A DNA stretch of 64,000 nt from Nageia nagi. Taxonomy: Eukaryota; Pinophyta. The notes beneath the pieces are model-generated. The model did no database searches and was not told where the DNA came from. It saw nothing but the letters and a program-made list of their open reading frames with translations. Positions within the stretch are counted from its first letter, which is position 1; each line of letters opens with the position of its first letter. Shown here in pieces: positions 35,100 to 46,674 of this stretch. The stretch spans positions 1,550,001 to 1,614,000 of the forward strand of contig JBITNC010000001.1 of assembly GCA_050084985.1 (NCBI GenBank), in the 5' to 3' direction. The position numbers and the translations under genes were made by a program.

Positions 35100-35620
35100 T
35101 TTAGCAAGTTGATCAGCAATGACTTATCCTTATATAGATTTTTGATTCACAAACTCAACGTCATATTCGGTTAAGAGCATGATCCATTTGGATGTTCTTG
35201 AATTAATGTAAGCATGACTCATGTATCTTAATGGAACCATTCTAGCAATGATATAGGTCTTGTGATTTAGCATGTAATGTCTCAATTTTTGGGTTGTGAA
35301 AACAATGGTGAGGCATAATTTTTCAATATGTACATATTGAGTCTCATGATCAACAAGAGTTCTACTAATATAATAAATAGCTTATTCTTTGTTCATGTAA
35401 TTTCATTATGCTAACATAACCCCAATAGCAACACCAGTAGTAGAAATGTACAAGTGAAATGGTCTTGAAGGGTTAGGTGGAATCAAAATAAGAGGAGATA
35501 AAAGATATTTCTTTATTTGGTAAAAGGCTTATTGGCATTCCTATTTCCATTCAAAATTTACCCCTTTCTTTAAAAGGTGATTAAAAGGTTTACACTTATT
35601 ATAATTGGGTGATGAATCTA
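35100..35620 (-). pseudogene. Tat-2 RNase H (first) remnant
   Basis: Readable blocks: KLCLTIVFTTQKLRHYMLNH, KTYIIARMVPLRYMSHAYIN and RTSKWIMLLTEYDVEFVNQK, the usual gypsy RT-linked RNase H pattern. Upstream, near 35400-35460, is the A..AVG.ML-like start. A small number of stops interrupt it. Confidence 0.85.
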
Positions 35621-36350
35621 CAAATTGCATTAATTTTTCTTGATAAACTTCTTATTTCTTTGGTGGTAGGCATGTCTATTATGGCTTTGATCTTAGTAGG
35701 GTTGACTTCAATCCTTCTTCTTGAAATAATATAACCCAAAATTTTCTAGAGGTTACACCAAAGACACAATTTTTGGGATTAAGTCTTACATTATGTTCGA
35801 TAAGTCTATCAAAGATTTTCTCAAGAACATCAAGATGTGTTTCTTTAGTCTTATATTTGGATAAAAGATTATCAACATAGAATTTAACAATAATTCCCAT
35901 GTATTCATGAAATATGTATGTCATGGCATGTTGATATGTGGCATTAGCATTTTTTAAACCAAAGGGAATGACCTTGTAATAGAAGGTTCCCTAAGGTGTT
36001 GTGAAAGTACTTTTGTGTTGATCATATTTTGTAATACAAATTTGGTTGTAACCACTAAAACCATACATAAGTGAAAGCATTTCATGACCAGTAGTTACAC
36101 CTACTATATTATCAATGCTAGGTAAAGGAAAATCATCTTTTGGACAAGCCCTATAAATATCTTGAAAATCAATGCATATTCGAATACCTCTTATTTTCTT
36201 TCCAATAGGAACAAAATTGGAAACCCGTGTAGGATAATAACCAACATCCAAAAAAATTTCAAGTTCTTCTTTAACAAGGAGTGTAATTTTTGGATGTATT
36301 TTCCTTAGTTTTTGTTTAATGGGTTTGCATCTTTCTTAAGAACAAGATTA
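35621..36350 (-). pseudogene. Tat-2 reverse transcriptase remnant
   Basis: The 35991-36251 piece shows VGYYPTRVSNFVPIGKKIRG, ICIDFQDIYRACPKDDFPLP and FSGYNQI. The 35679-35924 piece shows MTYIFHEYMGIIVKFYVDNL and VRLNPKNCVFGV. The active-site YVDD has become YVDN. Fingers, palm and thumb are all present in order. A frameshift between the two pieces falls in the FKNANATYQ region. Confidence 0.92.
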
Positions 36351-36369
36351 TGAACAACAAGATTAGAAT

Positions 36370-36900
36370 TCAACCCCAGCATATTAGAATATTTCATTGC
36401 AAAGATTTTAATTGAGTAAAAGGTTATATTGTAGGGCTCCTTCAAATACATGGAATAAAGTATGTAAAGTTCTTGGTCCCACCTTAAGTGGTAATACTAT
36501 AGTGCCCATGGTGGTTAAAATAGTATTCTTAAATTCCCTTAGTTACAAAATGGAAGAGGATAGGCTACTTTGAGGTATTTTAAGATGGCATGAAGTGGAA
36601 GAAGATATAATATTTAATCTCGAACCATTATCAATAAAAAAAAAATTAAAATTTTATCCCTCCATAAAAGCAATAATGAAAAGAGGAGGGTCAGATCGAA
36701 GAAGTCCTGATTCAAAAATTTCATGTTCATGGAATGTTATAGCACCTAAATCACATGATTGTACATGACCCACAAAGTTGGTAAAAGCTTCCACATCTTG
36801 AACTTGCACCTCTATTGACTTCAAAACTTCCATAAGTGCATCCTTATAAGCTTTTGAGGTTTGAAGTAAATAAAACATGGACATATTCATGGGTAAGGAT
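36370..36900 (-). pseudogene. Tat-2 protease region remnant
   Basis: The 36654-36890 piece carries MNMSMFYLLQTSKAYKDALM and DVEAFTNFVGHV, the block preceding protease in Tat elements. It is followed at about 36590-36655 by FFIDNGSRLNIISSS, the aspartic protease active site (DNGS.LN). Then VGPRTLHTLFHVFEG and YNLLL lead into RT. The catalytic Asp is intact here, unlike in Tat-1, but stops on both sides disable the protein. Confidence 0.82.
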
Positions 36901-37389
36901 TTTAATTATTGTATGATATTGGATTTGATTGTAACAATAGGTCATCTTTGGTTTTGACTATGAGTATAACCTCTTGGACTTCATATTTCTCAAGAATTAT
37001 TATGTCATGGGGATTGTTGTGAGCTTGAGGTGTCTTAATTTGGAGTGGTATGTTTTTAGTTTCTTGTAATAATATGAATCATAGCAACAAAATTAGGCAA
37101 AGGAGGATTACTAACATAATTCACATTATTTGTATCAGTTTGATTTTATCTTGGAAGTGGATTTTTATAAACAATCAAATTTTGATTGGAAGGTGTAAGT
37201 GGATTATCTATAGCAAGATCCCCTTTGTCGATGAGGTCTTGAATTGCATTTTTTACTTGGTGGCATCTATTAGTTCAATGTCATTGGGCTCTATGAAAAG
37301 TACAATAATCATTCCCCCTATACTAAGTAGGTTTTGGGGCATTTGGATCTTCTTATATAATGTCAAAAAGTGTAATGAGTTATGCATCT

Positions 37390-38850
37390 AAACATTTTTC
37401 CAAGATATTAGGAAGTGAATTGGGAAGAGAAGTATAGTCTCTCTTAGGTCTTGGTGGTCTTTGTCTTTGTTGATTACCTTGAACTTGGTCTTTAGTTTGG
37501 ATTGGATATGGATTGGTGGGTTATAGTTGTTGGGCCATGGATGGTTGACTTAACATAACTTGGTTCACTTAAGGTTGAGGAGGAGTTGGACATGGTCCTT
37601 TTTTTATAATCTTGTTTATTTCTAAGCTTAATATCACCATTTTGTACATTAACATCTTCAATTCTTTCAACCATTTTGATTTCTTCTTCAAAATAAGATA
37701 AGTTTTGAATTCAAAGTATGTTGGAAATATGTTTCGCACAACTCTTCATAAAAAGGTAATTCAATTCAACTTGGGGATGGGGAATGTAAATTCATGAACA
37801 ACCAATCTCCATCTTGTCACATAATCAGTAATTGATTCATTAAGAAATTATTTTAGACTATAAAAATCACTTAAAGTGGTTTTACTCTTGATATTTATCA
37901 AAAATTGATTGAGGAAAAGATTGGCTAATTATTGAAAAGTATATAGAGCATGTTCTCCCAAACTATTGTTCCAATCAAGTGTTTGTCCACTTAAGTTCAT
38001 AGGAAAAATTCTTAACATGAGATGATCAATGTGATTAATTAAGTAACATTCATGTTCAAAAATTCTCAAATGATCTTTGGGGTCCTCTTTTATTTTGAAC
38101 TTATCAAACTTATGAATTTCAAAGTTCGTTGGCCATGTGTAATAACAAATGAAAGGATTTATTAGCTCATTACAAAATTGCTCATAGGTTTGATTGTTGT
38201 TTGAGTCTTAATTTCAAACCTCTAATTTTAGTAATATATCAAGTATGTGTTGGTTTTGATTTGGATTTTGGTTACCAACTTCCAATTTTTATAGTTTTTC
38301 TAGTATGTGTTGGGTAGAAGCCAATAAAGGATTAAGAATTGATGTATCTTTCATGGAGGAAAAGAAAGGATTGGCTTGTTGTGGATGAGAACTGGATGCT
38401 TGAGATTTGTATGTTTGGAAGGGTGGAGGTTTTTGTAAATAAGAAGTGCATACTTGAGATATGTGTGTTTAGAAGGGTGGAGATTGAATGAATGGGGAAT
38501 TAAGAATATGAAGGGGTTATTTGTTGGAGTTGGAAGAATTTAATGGTGTAGAGACTTGGGGGGTAATAATGGAATATGAAATGGTAAATAAGGGCATGGT
38601 TTATGAAATGAAAGGAATAGTGGAAGTGGTAGTGGAACTTGAATCAAATGGATTACTTGATTCAGATTGGTTATTTTGTGTGATTAGGGATTTAATAGAG
38701 TTATAAGTTGGTTAGCTTGAATAATTTTTATAATATCATCAAAATTATCTATCATGTATTGTTCAAAATCATCAATTGGACTTTTAGTAAATGGCTCCAT
38801 TACTGATTATGTCAAAAAGGTGGAATTTATTGAATCTTTAGTTTTAGTTT
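37390..38850 (-). pseudogene. Tat-2 gag remnant
   Basis: At 38160-37790 the minus strand reads PTNFEIHKFDKFKIKEDPKD, HLRIFEHECYLINHID, LRIFPMNLSGQTLDW and FLINIKSKTTLSDFYSLK, a clear retrotransposon gag. A Gln/Ser/Pro-rich N-terminal part follows upstream to about 38840 (repeated VLE-, SQTYKSQ-like phrases on the minus strand). The piece at 37492-37674 is the C-terminal linker. The CYHC..G knuckle expected before 37300 is degraded, although H..D.. traces occur at about 37270. Confidence 0.85.
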
Positions 38851-38879
38851 CTTGTTGGATTTGAATTCTAGTTTTGACC

Positions 38880-40370
38880 ATAGATTTTAAATGTGTTTTT
38901 AAAAAAAAAATAAATTTATTTCTATTTTAAAATGTGGTCATATTTTATCAATCTCAAAAATGCACTAGCATTTCTAGGCCAAAAATAAAACATGACAACA
39001 TTTTTTTAAAAATGTGGCTATTCAATATAAACATGATAGCGTTTATCAAAACACACCAATTCACACAAAATGCAACTACATTTTAATAGAGTGATTTTGT
39101 TAAGTTAGTTTTCTTTCATATTTTGAAAAAGGTGTTCATTTTGATCTAAAATTTTACAAAATACATGGACATATACAAAAAATGAAAATAAACACCTATG
39201 CAAGCATTCACATGTGATTAATGCATATTCATCTTGTAGCCCTAGAATACTATTTTGCAAAAGTTTTGATGTGTGTTTTCCTAGAATGAGACTAGATAAG
39301 CTTATTTGAGTGATCCAAATGCTAGTCCTAGAAGAAAGGGATGTTGACTAAGGCTAATTCTCCACTTTGATCAGGTTCAAAGGTGGAGTTCATAGAAACC
39401 TAATGGGGAGACTATCTTGGTGAATGGGCCAAGCATAGTCTAGGTCCTTGGTGATGAAATCCAAGTGACCTATCTTGTGTCTATGAAAATAATGAGCCTT
39501 GGTGATGAAATCCAAGGATTCCCTTTTGTATGTACTAAAGTGTGAAAAATAAAGATGTATTAATGAAGTGCAAATTTGTTACTTCCTCATGGCATATTCT
39601 GATCACCTAGTATCACCTTTTAGTGCAAGGGGAGAGCATAATCCAAACTGTGAGGTCTTATGATGTGGTTTATTAACTAAATTTTACACAAATGCTTTTT
39701 GATCACTCAAGGTCACTTTGCAATGCAAGAGGAAAGCATACAAGAATTTTGTGGAAATGATTTAATTGATCAAAAAAGCACACACAAAATAGTATCATAA
39801 AGCCTATTTCATTTTTCTCAAATAATTTAGAATGTGATCTAATACAAATATGTAAAAATGATAAGGGTCAAAAACAAGGAATTATCCACCTTATCCCAAC
39901 TGAAATCCTTGCAAAAGAGTGGCTATCTTGTTTAACATAAAATGCCAAGAAGACCAAACAAACTTGGCTAAGTTGTTGAATGTTGATAGATGAAATGCAA
40001 TCACATTTTATAAAATGTAGTGGCATTTATAATGTTGGAAAGAAACATGTCAGCATTTCACAAAGATAGGATGCATTTTGACTTTTGTTAGGAAATGTAT
40101 CAACATTTACATAGAGAAATACAAAATGTGTTAGCATTTCAAAAAATGCTATTATATTTAAACTATGGGATAGAATGTGATGGCATTTCTACCTGCACAT
40201 ATAAAATTAAAAAAAGGACACATAGAATGTATGTATGATGTTTAAAATTACTAGATACAAGAAAATACGTACCTAAGAATACTTTTTTGTTAGTAAAAAC
40301 CAAAAATAAAAATAAAATCATAAGGTTAGGCAAGATATCCTTACAAAACAGACAAAGGGAGGTCCCATCA
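38880..40370. repeat. Tat-2 leader with about 14 copies of a quasi-palindromic motif
   Basis: The 5' untranslated leader between LTR and gag holds a recurring AAATGTNNTNRCATTT-like 16-mer. Clusters at 38925-39085 and 39980-40190 contain, for example, AAATGCACTAGCATTT, AAATGTAGTGGCATTT, AAATGTGTTAGCATTT and GAATGTGATGGCATTT. No gene is visible. A stretch at 39290-39760 has two or three repeats of GGTGATGAAATCCAAG and 'CACTTTGCAATGCAAGAGGAAAGCATA'-like phrases. Confidence 0.7.
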
Positions 40371-40383
40371 GGCATGCCAAAAT
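40362..40383 (-). other. Tat-2 primer binding site region
   Basis: The minus strand after the LTR reads TTTTGGCATGCCTGATGGGA, at the right position. It resembles the TTTTGGCGACTC..CTGGGGA form often seen after Tat LTRs. The tRNA is not assigned. Confidence 0.55.
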
Positions 40384-42362
40384 GTATGCAAATAAAAAAT
40401 CCCCTTTCCTAGGTTCATTTGAATTGCAAACTAGGAGTAGTTTATATAGGTTAGACAATGTTCTCTACACATAAAATTAAAACACAAATACATGTTAGAA
40501 CATAAAGGAAGCTTGGACAAGCCTATCTTCCAACATGGACACAAACTCAAGTCAAAGATCACAAAAATGACTTAGGTGGTGTTTAGAAACATAGTTGTAT
40601 ACCTAATCTCAATGGTTGATGAGGAATAATGATTGGTAAAGCTTACTGGATCCTAAAATCAACCTCAAAATCCTCCAAAACTAGATTGTATAATGAAATG
40701 CATCGATCCTATGCATTTTATGAGAAACAAACTCATGTTTTTGAAAACACAACAACCTTAAGTGTTTCTTGATTGTAAAAATTCAAGGACCCTCTATGTT
40801 TTGCAACCTGCAAACAAAAAATAAAAATTGAAATTTAGATTCATGATGAAATTATGAAAGGTAGCTATTGTAAAGACAAAACATGATAGGGGTGAGAGAA
40901 GATCCAATGAATGTGCTTAAGATCTGACTGTAGGAATAATACAAGCTTTATGGCCTTAAGATACTTGAAGATATCCTTCTTAAATGCTTGATGGACTATG
41001 CTAAATGATCATAGCTATCAAAATAATCACACTAATGCCTCAATTTTTTCAATATCAAGTTCTCAAGGACTCATGAAAACTTACTCTCTCAAAATGTGTC
41101 TCTTGATTCAAATTGATTGATTCCTCTTTCAAATTAATTCTTGTCCTCTTTTGATAGTGGGATGGAACCTCTTGATTAAGAATTATTTTCCAAGATCTAG
41201 CTATTGTAATTTGAATTCAAATTAATTCTCCCACTCAAAAATTAATTATTTCATAATTTTGCTAAGTGGGTAACATATCTCTTTGTCTTTTTGCTCCATG
41301 TCAATAAAGCACGTTAGTAAATAAGACATTTAATAATGCATCAAAATTCAATTTTGAATTTTACAAATCATGATCTTGATTAAATACAAATAACATGACT
41401 AATGCTAATTACATTTTATAAATAAATGATTTTTTATTTTTACAAATAATATGACAAAAATTAATTTTCACAAATTTTAATTAATTAAGGCATGGTTCAA
41501 AATACAATAAAAAGTACTGAGTTTAATTATAATTTTCCCATGAATGCGCATGATTAAAAAACATAATTAAACATGACTAATTTAAATCATATATTTAAAT
41601 AATTAATGATTAAATTGCAATAAGCATGACTAATTTAAATTGCAATTTTAAGTATGTGATTGTGATTGAAAATACAAAGAAGCATGGCAAAGATAAATTG
41701 TATTTTATAAGTAAATAAATATAATCAAAACATATTAAATAGGACTCAATATAATATTTTTTCCAAATAAATAATAATGATAAAAATTGTATTAAATAGG
41801 ATTCAGTATAATATAATTTACAAGTATGTAATTATGATCAAAAACATATTAGATAGGAATCAATCTAATATGTTTCCCAAATATATGTATGATCAAAAAT
41901 ACATTATACATGACTAAGTATAATATATTTTCCAAGTGTGTGTGCGTGGTTGAAAACACATTAGATGTAACTACATCTAACATATTTTCCAAGTGTATAA
42001 ATATGATCAAAAATGTATTAGACAGGACTTAGTCTGATACATTTTCCAAATATGTAATATGATCGAAAACATATTAGACAAGATAGCCTAATATATTTCC
42101 CAAATGTATGTATGATCAAAAATAGTCTAACATATTTTCCAAATGTACAAATATGATAAAAAATGTATTAGATAGGACTCAGTCTAATACATTTTCTAGG
42201 TGTCTATGTGTGATTTGATAAGCATTTATATGACTAATATTAAGTGCAAAATGACTGTGATAAGTGTGTGATTTTTGATATTGTTGTAAAAATGATCAAA
42301 AATTTTAAAATAAGCTTGACAACACTAAGTGATGTGTAAGGTGACAATTTTAAGTGTCGACA
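40384..42362 (-). repeat. Tat-2 5' LTR (1.98 kb)
   Basis: Plus strand TGTATGCAAAT ... GTGTCGACA, followed by the duplicated CTCAA. Its first 590 bp match the left LTR. The rest (U3) has no partner left. It contains the tandem repeats listed separately. Confidence 0.85.
41690..42225. repeat. U3 tandem repeats of about 60 bp with internal palindromes
   Basis: Eight or nine units of the form ATGATCAAAAA.(C/G)TATTAGA..GGA(C/T)T.AGTCTAATA.ATTTTCCAA.TGTAT. Inside each, TATTAGAC pairs with GTCTAATA. Tandem U3 repeats often act as promoter or enhancer modules of LTR elements; no test of that is possible here. Confidence 0.8.
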
Positions 42363-42367
42363 CTCAA
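42363..42367. repeat. Target site duplication of Tat-2, right (CTCAA)
   Basis: Identical to 25566-25570. Confidence 0.85.
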
Positions 42368-43265
42368 TATGGATAAATTATTTATAGTAATAACATTGCA
42401 TATTTCTTTTATATTTACCTCTATTGGATCCTCTTCTAGAGTGTTTCCCCTTGATGATGATGTTGGTTCATTTTTTGAGTTTTTTTCTCTTCCTCTTCCT
42501 CTTCCTTTTCCTAAAGAACCTCTTCTTCCTCCTCTTCTAGATCTACCTCTTCGTCTTACACCTATACCTTTTCCTCTTCCTTTTCCTTCATTCTCTTTAA
42601 TGGAGAATGCTTGCTCATCATTGTTACTTATTCTTGATCTTGTTCTCTTTTACATTCTCTCTTCATGTGATGTGATAAAGCCAATTAAATTATCAATTTA
42701 GAGGTCTATTGTCTCTTCAATAATAAGTGTAGCATAATCAAATTTCTTTTTCAAGGTTCTCAAAACCTTCTTTATGAAAACCTCCTTCTTTTTCTTCTCT
42801 CCAAGAGTGGCCATGTTATTGATTATGGATTTCACTCACACATTAATCTCTAGCAGTCTCCTTCTCTTATTACTTCATCTTCTCAAACTCCCTTCTCAAT
42901 GTTTGGATTTTTACTTCTTTTACTTTGAGGCTCCCTTGATAGCCTTCCCTCAATACTACCCATGCTTCTTGGGCTAAGACATAAGCTAAGATTCTAGAGA
43001 ATATGGTCTTGTCCAAAACTACTTGTATGAAGGATAGAGCCATAGATTTTTGACTCTCATTCTCCTTTGCTTCTTTCTTTGCATCTGCACTCAAGGCACT
43101 CCAATCTGTAGGATCATTATATTTAGCTTATATAATATCCCAATAGCCTTTTCCCTTTAGGAGAGTCTTCATCTAGACACTCCAATATTCATAGTTACCT
43201 CCATCAAATTCTTGAATGGTGATTGAATTTCATTTGCTTTCCATCTCTTCTCTTCTTCTTGAACC
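42368..43265 (-). pseudogene. Copia gag remnant
   Basis: Minus strand: near 43200 F.G.NYEYWSV..KTLL, then KGYWDII and the open piece 42870-43094 with DAKKEAKENESQKSMALSFI, IFSRILAYVLAQEAWVVLRE. Next come KEVFIKKVLRTLKKKFDYAT, ETIDL, a Lys/Arg-rich segment (42480-42600) and the zinc knuckle start CYYYK next to the Tat-2 junction. This is the UBN2-type gag of Ty1/copia. The knuckle (C-X2-C-X4-H-X4-C pattern, second Cys now Tyr) is cut in two by Tat-2 and finishes at about 25540-25565. Confidence 0.88.
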
Positions 43266-43282
43266 CAAACTAATCCAATAAA

Positions 43283-43294
43283 GCTCAGATACCA
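43283..43294 (-). other. Copia primer binding site
   Basis: Minus strand TGGTATCTGAGC, one or two changes from the initiator-Met tRNA complement TGGTATCAGAGC, two bases from the LTR end. Confidence 0.85.
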
Positions 43295-43296
43295 AA

Positions 43297-43770
43297 TGAT
43301 GATACTAAACACTTTCAAATAAATGAATTGCTCTTCAATTCAACTTTGCAACTCAAAGTACAAATAATAAACTCAATAATGGAGAATAAGAATTTAACCA
43401 CACACAAAATCTTATTAAGAATGCAATTCACACTCTTACATTAAATCAATTTATTGCAAATACATCACATAATATTAGAGGTCATATGTGACCTTTACCC
43501 TTCAACTTACAAGTTGGAATACAAAACAAACATAAAATGAAATGCCAATATGCAAAGAAATGACACACTAAAAACATTGTTAGTCGGCCAACTAGTTTAC
43601 TAGCTGGTGGGCCGATCACAGTGTGTCCTAATCGATGGATCGGTTACTAACTTGACTAATTGATTTGCAACATACCAATTTATAGATAGAGAATAAAAAC
43701 TTAAAATAGTAAGCTTGAATTTGATCACAATTTGATGCTTCAAATTATCTTGAGTTTTCCAAAGTCTTCA
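43297..43770 (-). repeat. Copia 5' LTR
   Basis: 474 bp. Plus strand TGATGATACTAAACAC ... CAAAGTCTTCA. Partner of 21727-22202. Confidence 0.88.
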
Positions 43771-44520
43771 CAGCCTTATTGATAGATTACATAATGTGTA
43801 TTTCCCATTAGCATTAGAGACAAAGAAGTCATTTACCATTTTAGTTTGGATTTTTTTACTTATTACAAATCTTAAATCAATAAAGCTTTGTGTGGTTCCA
43901 TTATCAATCAAAATAAGAACCTCCTCTCCCATTTTTTCTCCTTTGATTTTGATGAAATTGTAGTGAGGAGATACTTTTCCTTACATCATTCATATATTTG
44001 AAATGGTTCTTGAATAAGGATGATCTTTTTTTAATATTTGGTGATGTTGTGGTGCCTTATTCTCATCATGTGCAAAATCCTTCTTTTGAGAGTGTACCTT
44101 CTTTTATACCCTTTGACCATTTAGATGTATCTCTCTTAATGGTGTCAGTTCATGCACTTCTCCTTTAGTCACCTCAATAAATTATTGAAAACTTAATGCT
44201 TCCATAACATTTTGAGGAAGGGTTGAGTATGTCTAGAATAACTTGCACAAGGATGAGATGAGTGAAGTGGTGTAAGGAGTTTCTTCTACCTTAGTCATTT
44301 ATTCCTTCTTCTTTAAATTATGGAGTTCCATTTGATGGACCTTTTCATTACAGTCAATCCTCATAATAGATGCTCTCCCAATATGAAAACCTTCATCTTG
44401 ACCTTCATAATGGTGATGTGATGACCATAACTCCTTACAATAGTAGCAAACCTTGTAGTATCCTAGAATTTTTTGATAAAAATCTTGCTCATTATTTATT
44501 CTTGAAGATGCCATGGTAAT
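43771..44520 (-). pseudogene. Gypsy gag C-terminus and protease front (right of the copia insertion)
   Basis: The open piece at 44299-44514 reads LGYYKVCYYCKELWSSHHHY, then EGQDEGFHIG: a zinc-knuckle-like Cys-X2-Cys with a following His-rich part, as in gypsy gag (CF.C...W...H.C). Then, with stops, comes KMGEEVLILIDNGTTQSFID at 43870-43935, the retropepsin active site (family VLIDSGATHNFI). It continues to LCNLSIRL, where the copia element interrupts and the frame resumes at 21726. The catalytic Asp is kept, with Ser changed to Asn. Confidence 0.8.
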
Positions 44521-46659
44521 GCCTTAGTATCAATGATTTGAGGAAAACCCTACATTTAGATTGTGTTCTCAAATTTTTGAATTAAGGCCTCAACATATGG
44601 GCATATACCTTCTAGTGGTATAATGGTGATGAGAGATCCTTAAAACTCAAAATTGAGCCTCCCAAAATCCCAACAATTTGTTCTTAGGTGATGATCTCCC
44701 ACCAAGGTGCCCAATGAACTTTTTTGAAGTACTCAACAAGTCCTCAAGCCTCCTTAGTACCCAACATATAATCTCCTTCTTTAGGATTCAAAAATTTGCT
44801 CTCAAATTTGATGTGTCTTCCTAGTAGCCCAACATCTAGCTTTATAGGGCTAGAGAATGATTTAAAATTGTGTTTTACACCAACATCATACTTTTCCTCA
44901 AAAATTTTGAATTTATGAGCATAATAAAATATCAAATTCAAAAATAGCACCTTATCACTCCTATTTTATTTTTCTTATAAAAATACATAAATAAAATTTC
45001 CTATAACTCCTAAAAATAATGTTTATTTTTCCTAATGATAAAATAAAAATATTTTTTGTATTCTTTTCAAATATTTTTTTCTCTCCTTATTTTTGGTAAA
45101 AACCAAATAAATATTTTTGTCTTTTTCTCCATTTTACTCCTACTACAAATAAATAAAATTTGAATTCCTCAAACCTCCATGAAGAATCAAATCTCAAATG
45201 TACCAAGGATGAATTTTTGTGGACTCATAGAAAATAGAGACACCTACACACCCAACATCTTACTTCTAGCCTCATATTTTGGATATAGTAGCAAAATTGT
45301 CTAAACATCTTCTCCTTAGGATTCCATGGTGAAAATACTAAAGTGAAATTTTAGTGAATAACAACAATTGACTCTCCTTCTTCCCAATGTTCTTCTTATA
45401 GTGACTTGTAGCTTCAAATTTACTACAAAATAATGGCTAGTATATTCTATGACCCTACAAAAATTATCAATTCTTATCCTCCATGATGATACTTAGTTAA
45501 TACTTATATTAATATCACTTTTTATGTAGTACAAAAACTCAATTGGCCTCAACAAGCCAATGTATCAGTTCTAGTGCTTTTGAAATGTAGTAAAAGATTT
45601 GAGAAACCCCCTAAAAACTCAAAGTCTAACCTCCAATGACCTCAAAATGTTAACATCTGGCTCACAAAGTTCTCAAAATGAGTGATAATCCTTTCAAACT
45701 ACTTTATTATGCCAACATTTGGTGTAGGATGGTCTTGAAATGCAGAATCTACCTCAAAACTCCTTTAGAATACCAAAATCTACCTTTAACTCAACCCAAA
45801 ACTTAGCACTTACCTCAAAAATACCTTTAAAATACCCACATCTACAAGTTCTAGAGAGCTCAAAATGTAGAATGAAACTCAAAAATTCTCTTGGTATGAT
45901 AACATCCTCCTCAAGTTGGTCCCAAAATGTAGAGCAAAGCATAGAAATACTCTCATAAATACAACATCTAGATTCAGGTGGTCCCAAAATGCAACTCGAT
46001 CATCCAAACCTCCCTCAAAATATTAATGTCCTATTTATAAGGGCCTCAAGACTTGGAATGAGCCTCAAAATTGCTCCCAAAATACCAACATTTAGCTTTA
46101 GGTTAGCTTAGAATACCAACATCTAGCTCTAGATGAGCTCAAAATCACTAATCAATACCTTATTGCAAACTTGATATCAAAATGTAAAAAAAAAATTACA
46201 TGTACCTTTTTAAGCTAGAAAAACCTTCTTGATGTCTTAAAATTTAGGATTAGGGCTAGAAAATGCTTAACAACTTGCCAAAAAGCATGAGACTAGGATC
46301 TTAGATCCCCAACATTTGACTCCAAATGTCTAGATTCACCAAATGCTCCTTCGAAATGACCACTATGATGCTAGGTCAATTCCACTATGATGCAAACTTC
46401 CTATCTTCCAATAGGATGGTAAGATTTATTAGTAAATACCACTATGAGCATTATTATCCTATAAAAATATCTCCATAAATGGATACCATAATGAATCTTC
46501 TTTAGATTCTTCAACACCTTAAAAAATCTCTTTCACCAACAACTTCAACTCCTTTAGCAATTCTTACCTAATAGTAAGGGCAAGATCTCTGATCTTCAAC
46601 TCCAATTCAAAACCCTCTATGTATTATACCCTTGATTCTAATAGGATGGTAGAATCAAG
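44521..46659. repeat. Leader / upstream gag of the gypsy element with degenerate repeats
   Basis: 44744-44950 has a minus-strand open piece without a known domain. From about 45590 to 46330, phrases such as CTCAAAAT.CCAACATCTAGCTC and CTCAAAATG.AGAATGAA recur every 40-90 bases in an irregular tandem array. A second set (CTAATAGGATGGTAGAATC, ACCACTATG.TG) occurs at 46370-46680. I see no other gene. Confidence 0.55.
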
Positions 46660-46671
46660 GCTTCTATACCA
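46660..46671 (-). other. Primer binding site of the gag-protease gypsy element
   Basis: Minus strand TGGTATAGAAGCCTTG, close to the initiator-Met tRNA complement TGGTATCAGAGC. It lies three bases from the LTR end. Confidence 0.65.
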
Positions 46672-46674
46672 CTA

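Larger units (their letters stand above)
25571..42362 (-). mobile_element. Tat-2: large Tat-lineage gypsy element with antisense PMD ORF
   Basis: It has identical 5-bp target duplications (CTCAA), LTR ends TGTATGC...GTCGACA, and minus-strand gag (37.4-38.2 kb), protease, RT, RNase H, archaeal-type RNase H and integrase (33.25-34.4 kb). About 7 kb lies between integrase and the 3' LTR. That region holds a plus-strand (antisense) plant-mobile-domain remnant and a coiled-coil remnant. Antisense extra ORFs at this place are known in Tat elements (for example gene 23 of maize Grande1). Stops throughout; dead. It is inserted in the copia zinc knuckle. Confidence 0.88.
21727..43770 (-). mobile_element. 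Ty1/copia LTR retrotransposon, dead, split by Tat-2
   Basis: LTRs of 476 and 474 bp flank a minus-strand gag, protease, integrase, RT, RNase H order, which defines Ty1/copia. The PBS matches initiator-Met type with changes (TGGTATCTGAGC), and the PPT is AAGGGGGAGAA. Flanking bases AGCTC and GGCTG (minus strand) are one change each from a shared GGCTC, and the host protease frame is continuous across the site. The coding region is full of stops. Tat-2 inserted in its gag zinc knuckle. Confidence 0.9.

Noticed and set aside
42354-42701. Plus-strand 115-codon open frame rich in Pro and Leu
   Set aside because: It is the antisense shadow of the Lys/Arg-rich copia gag linker read on the minus strand.
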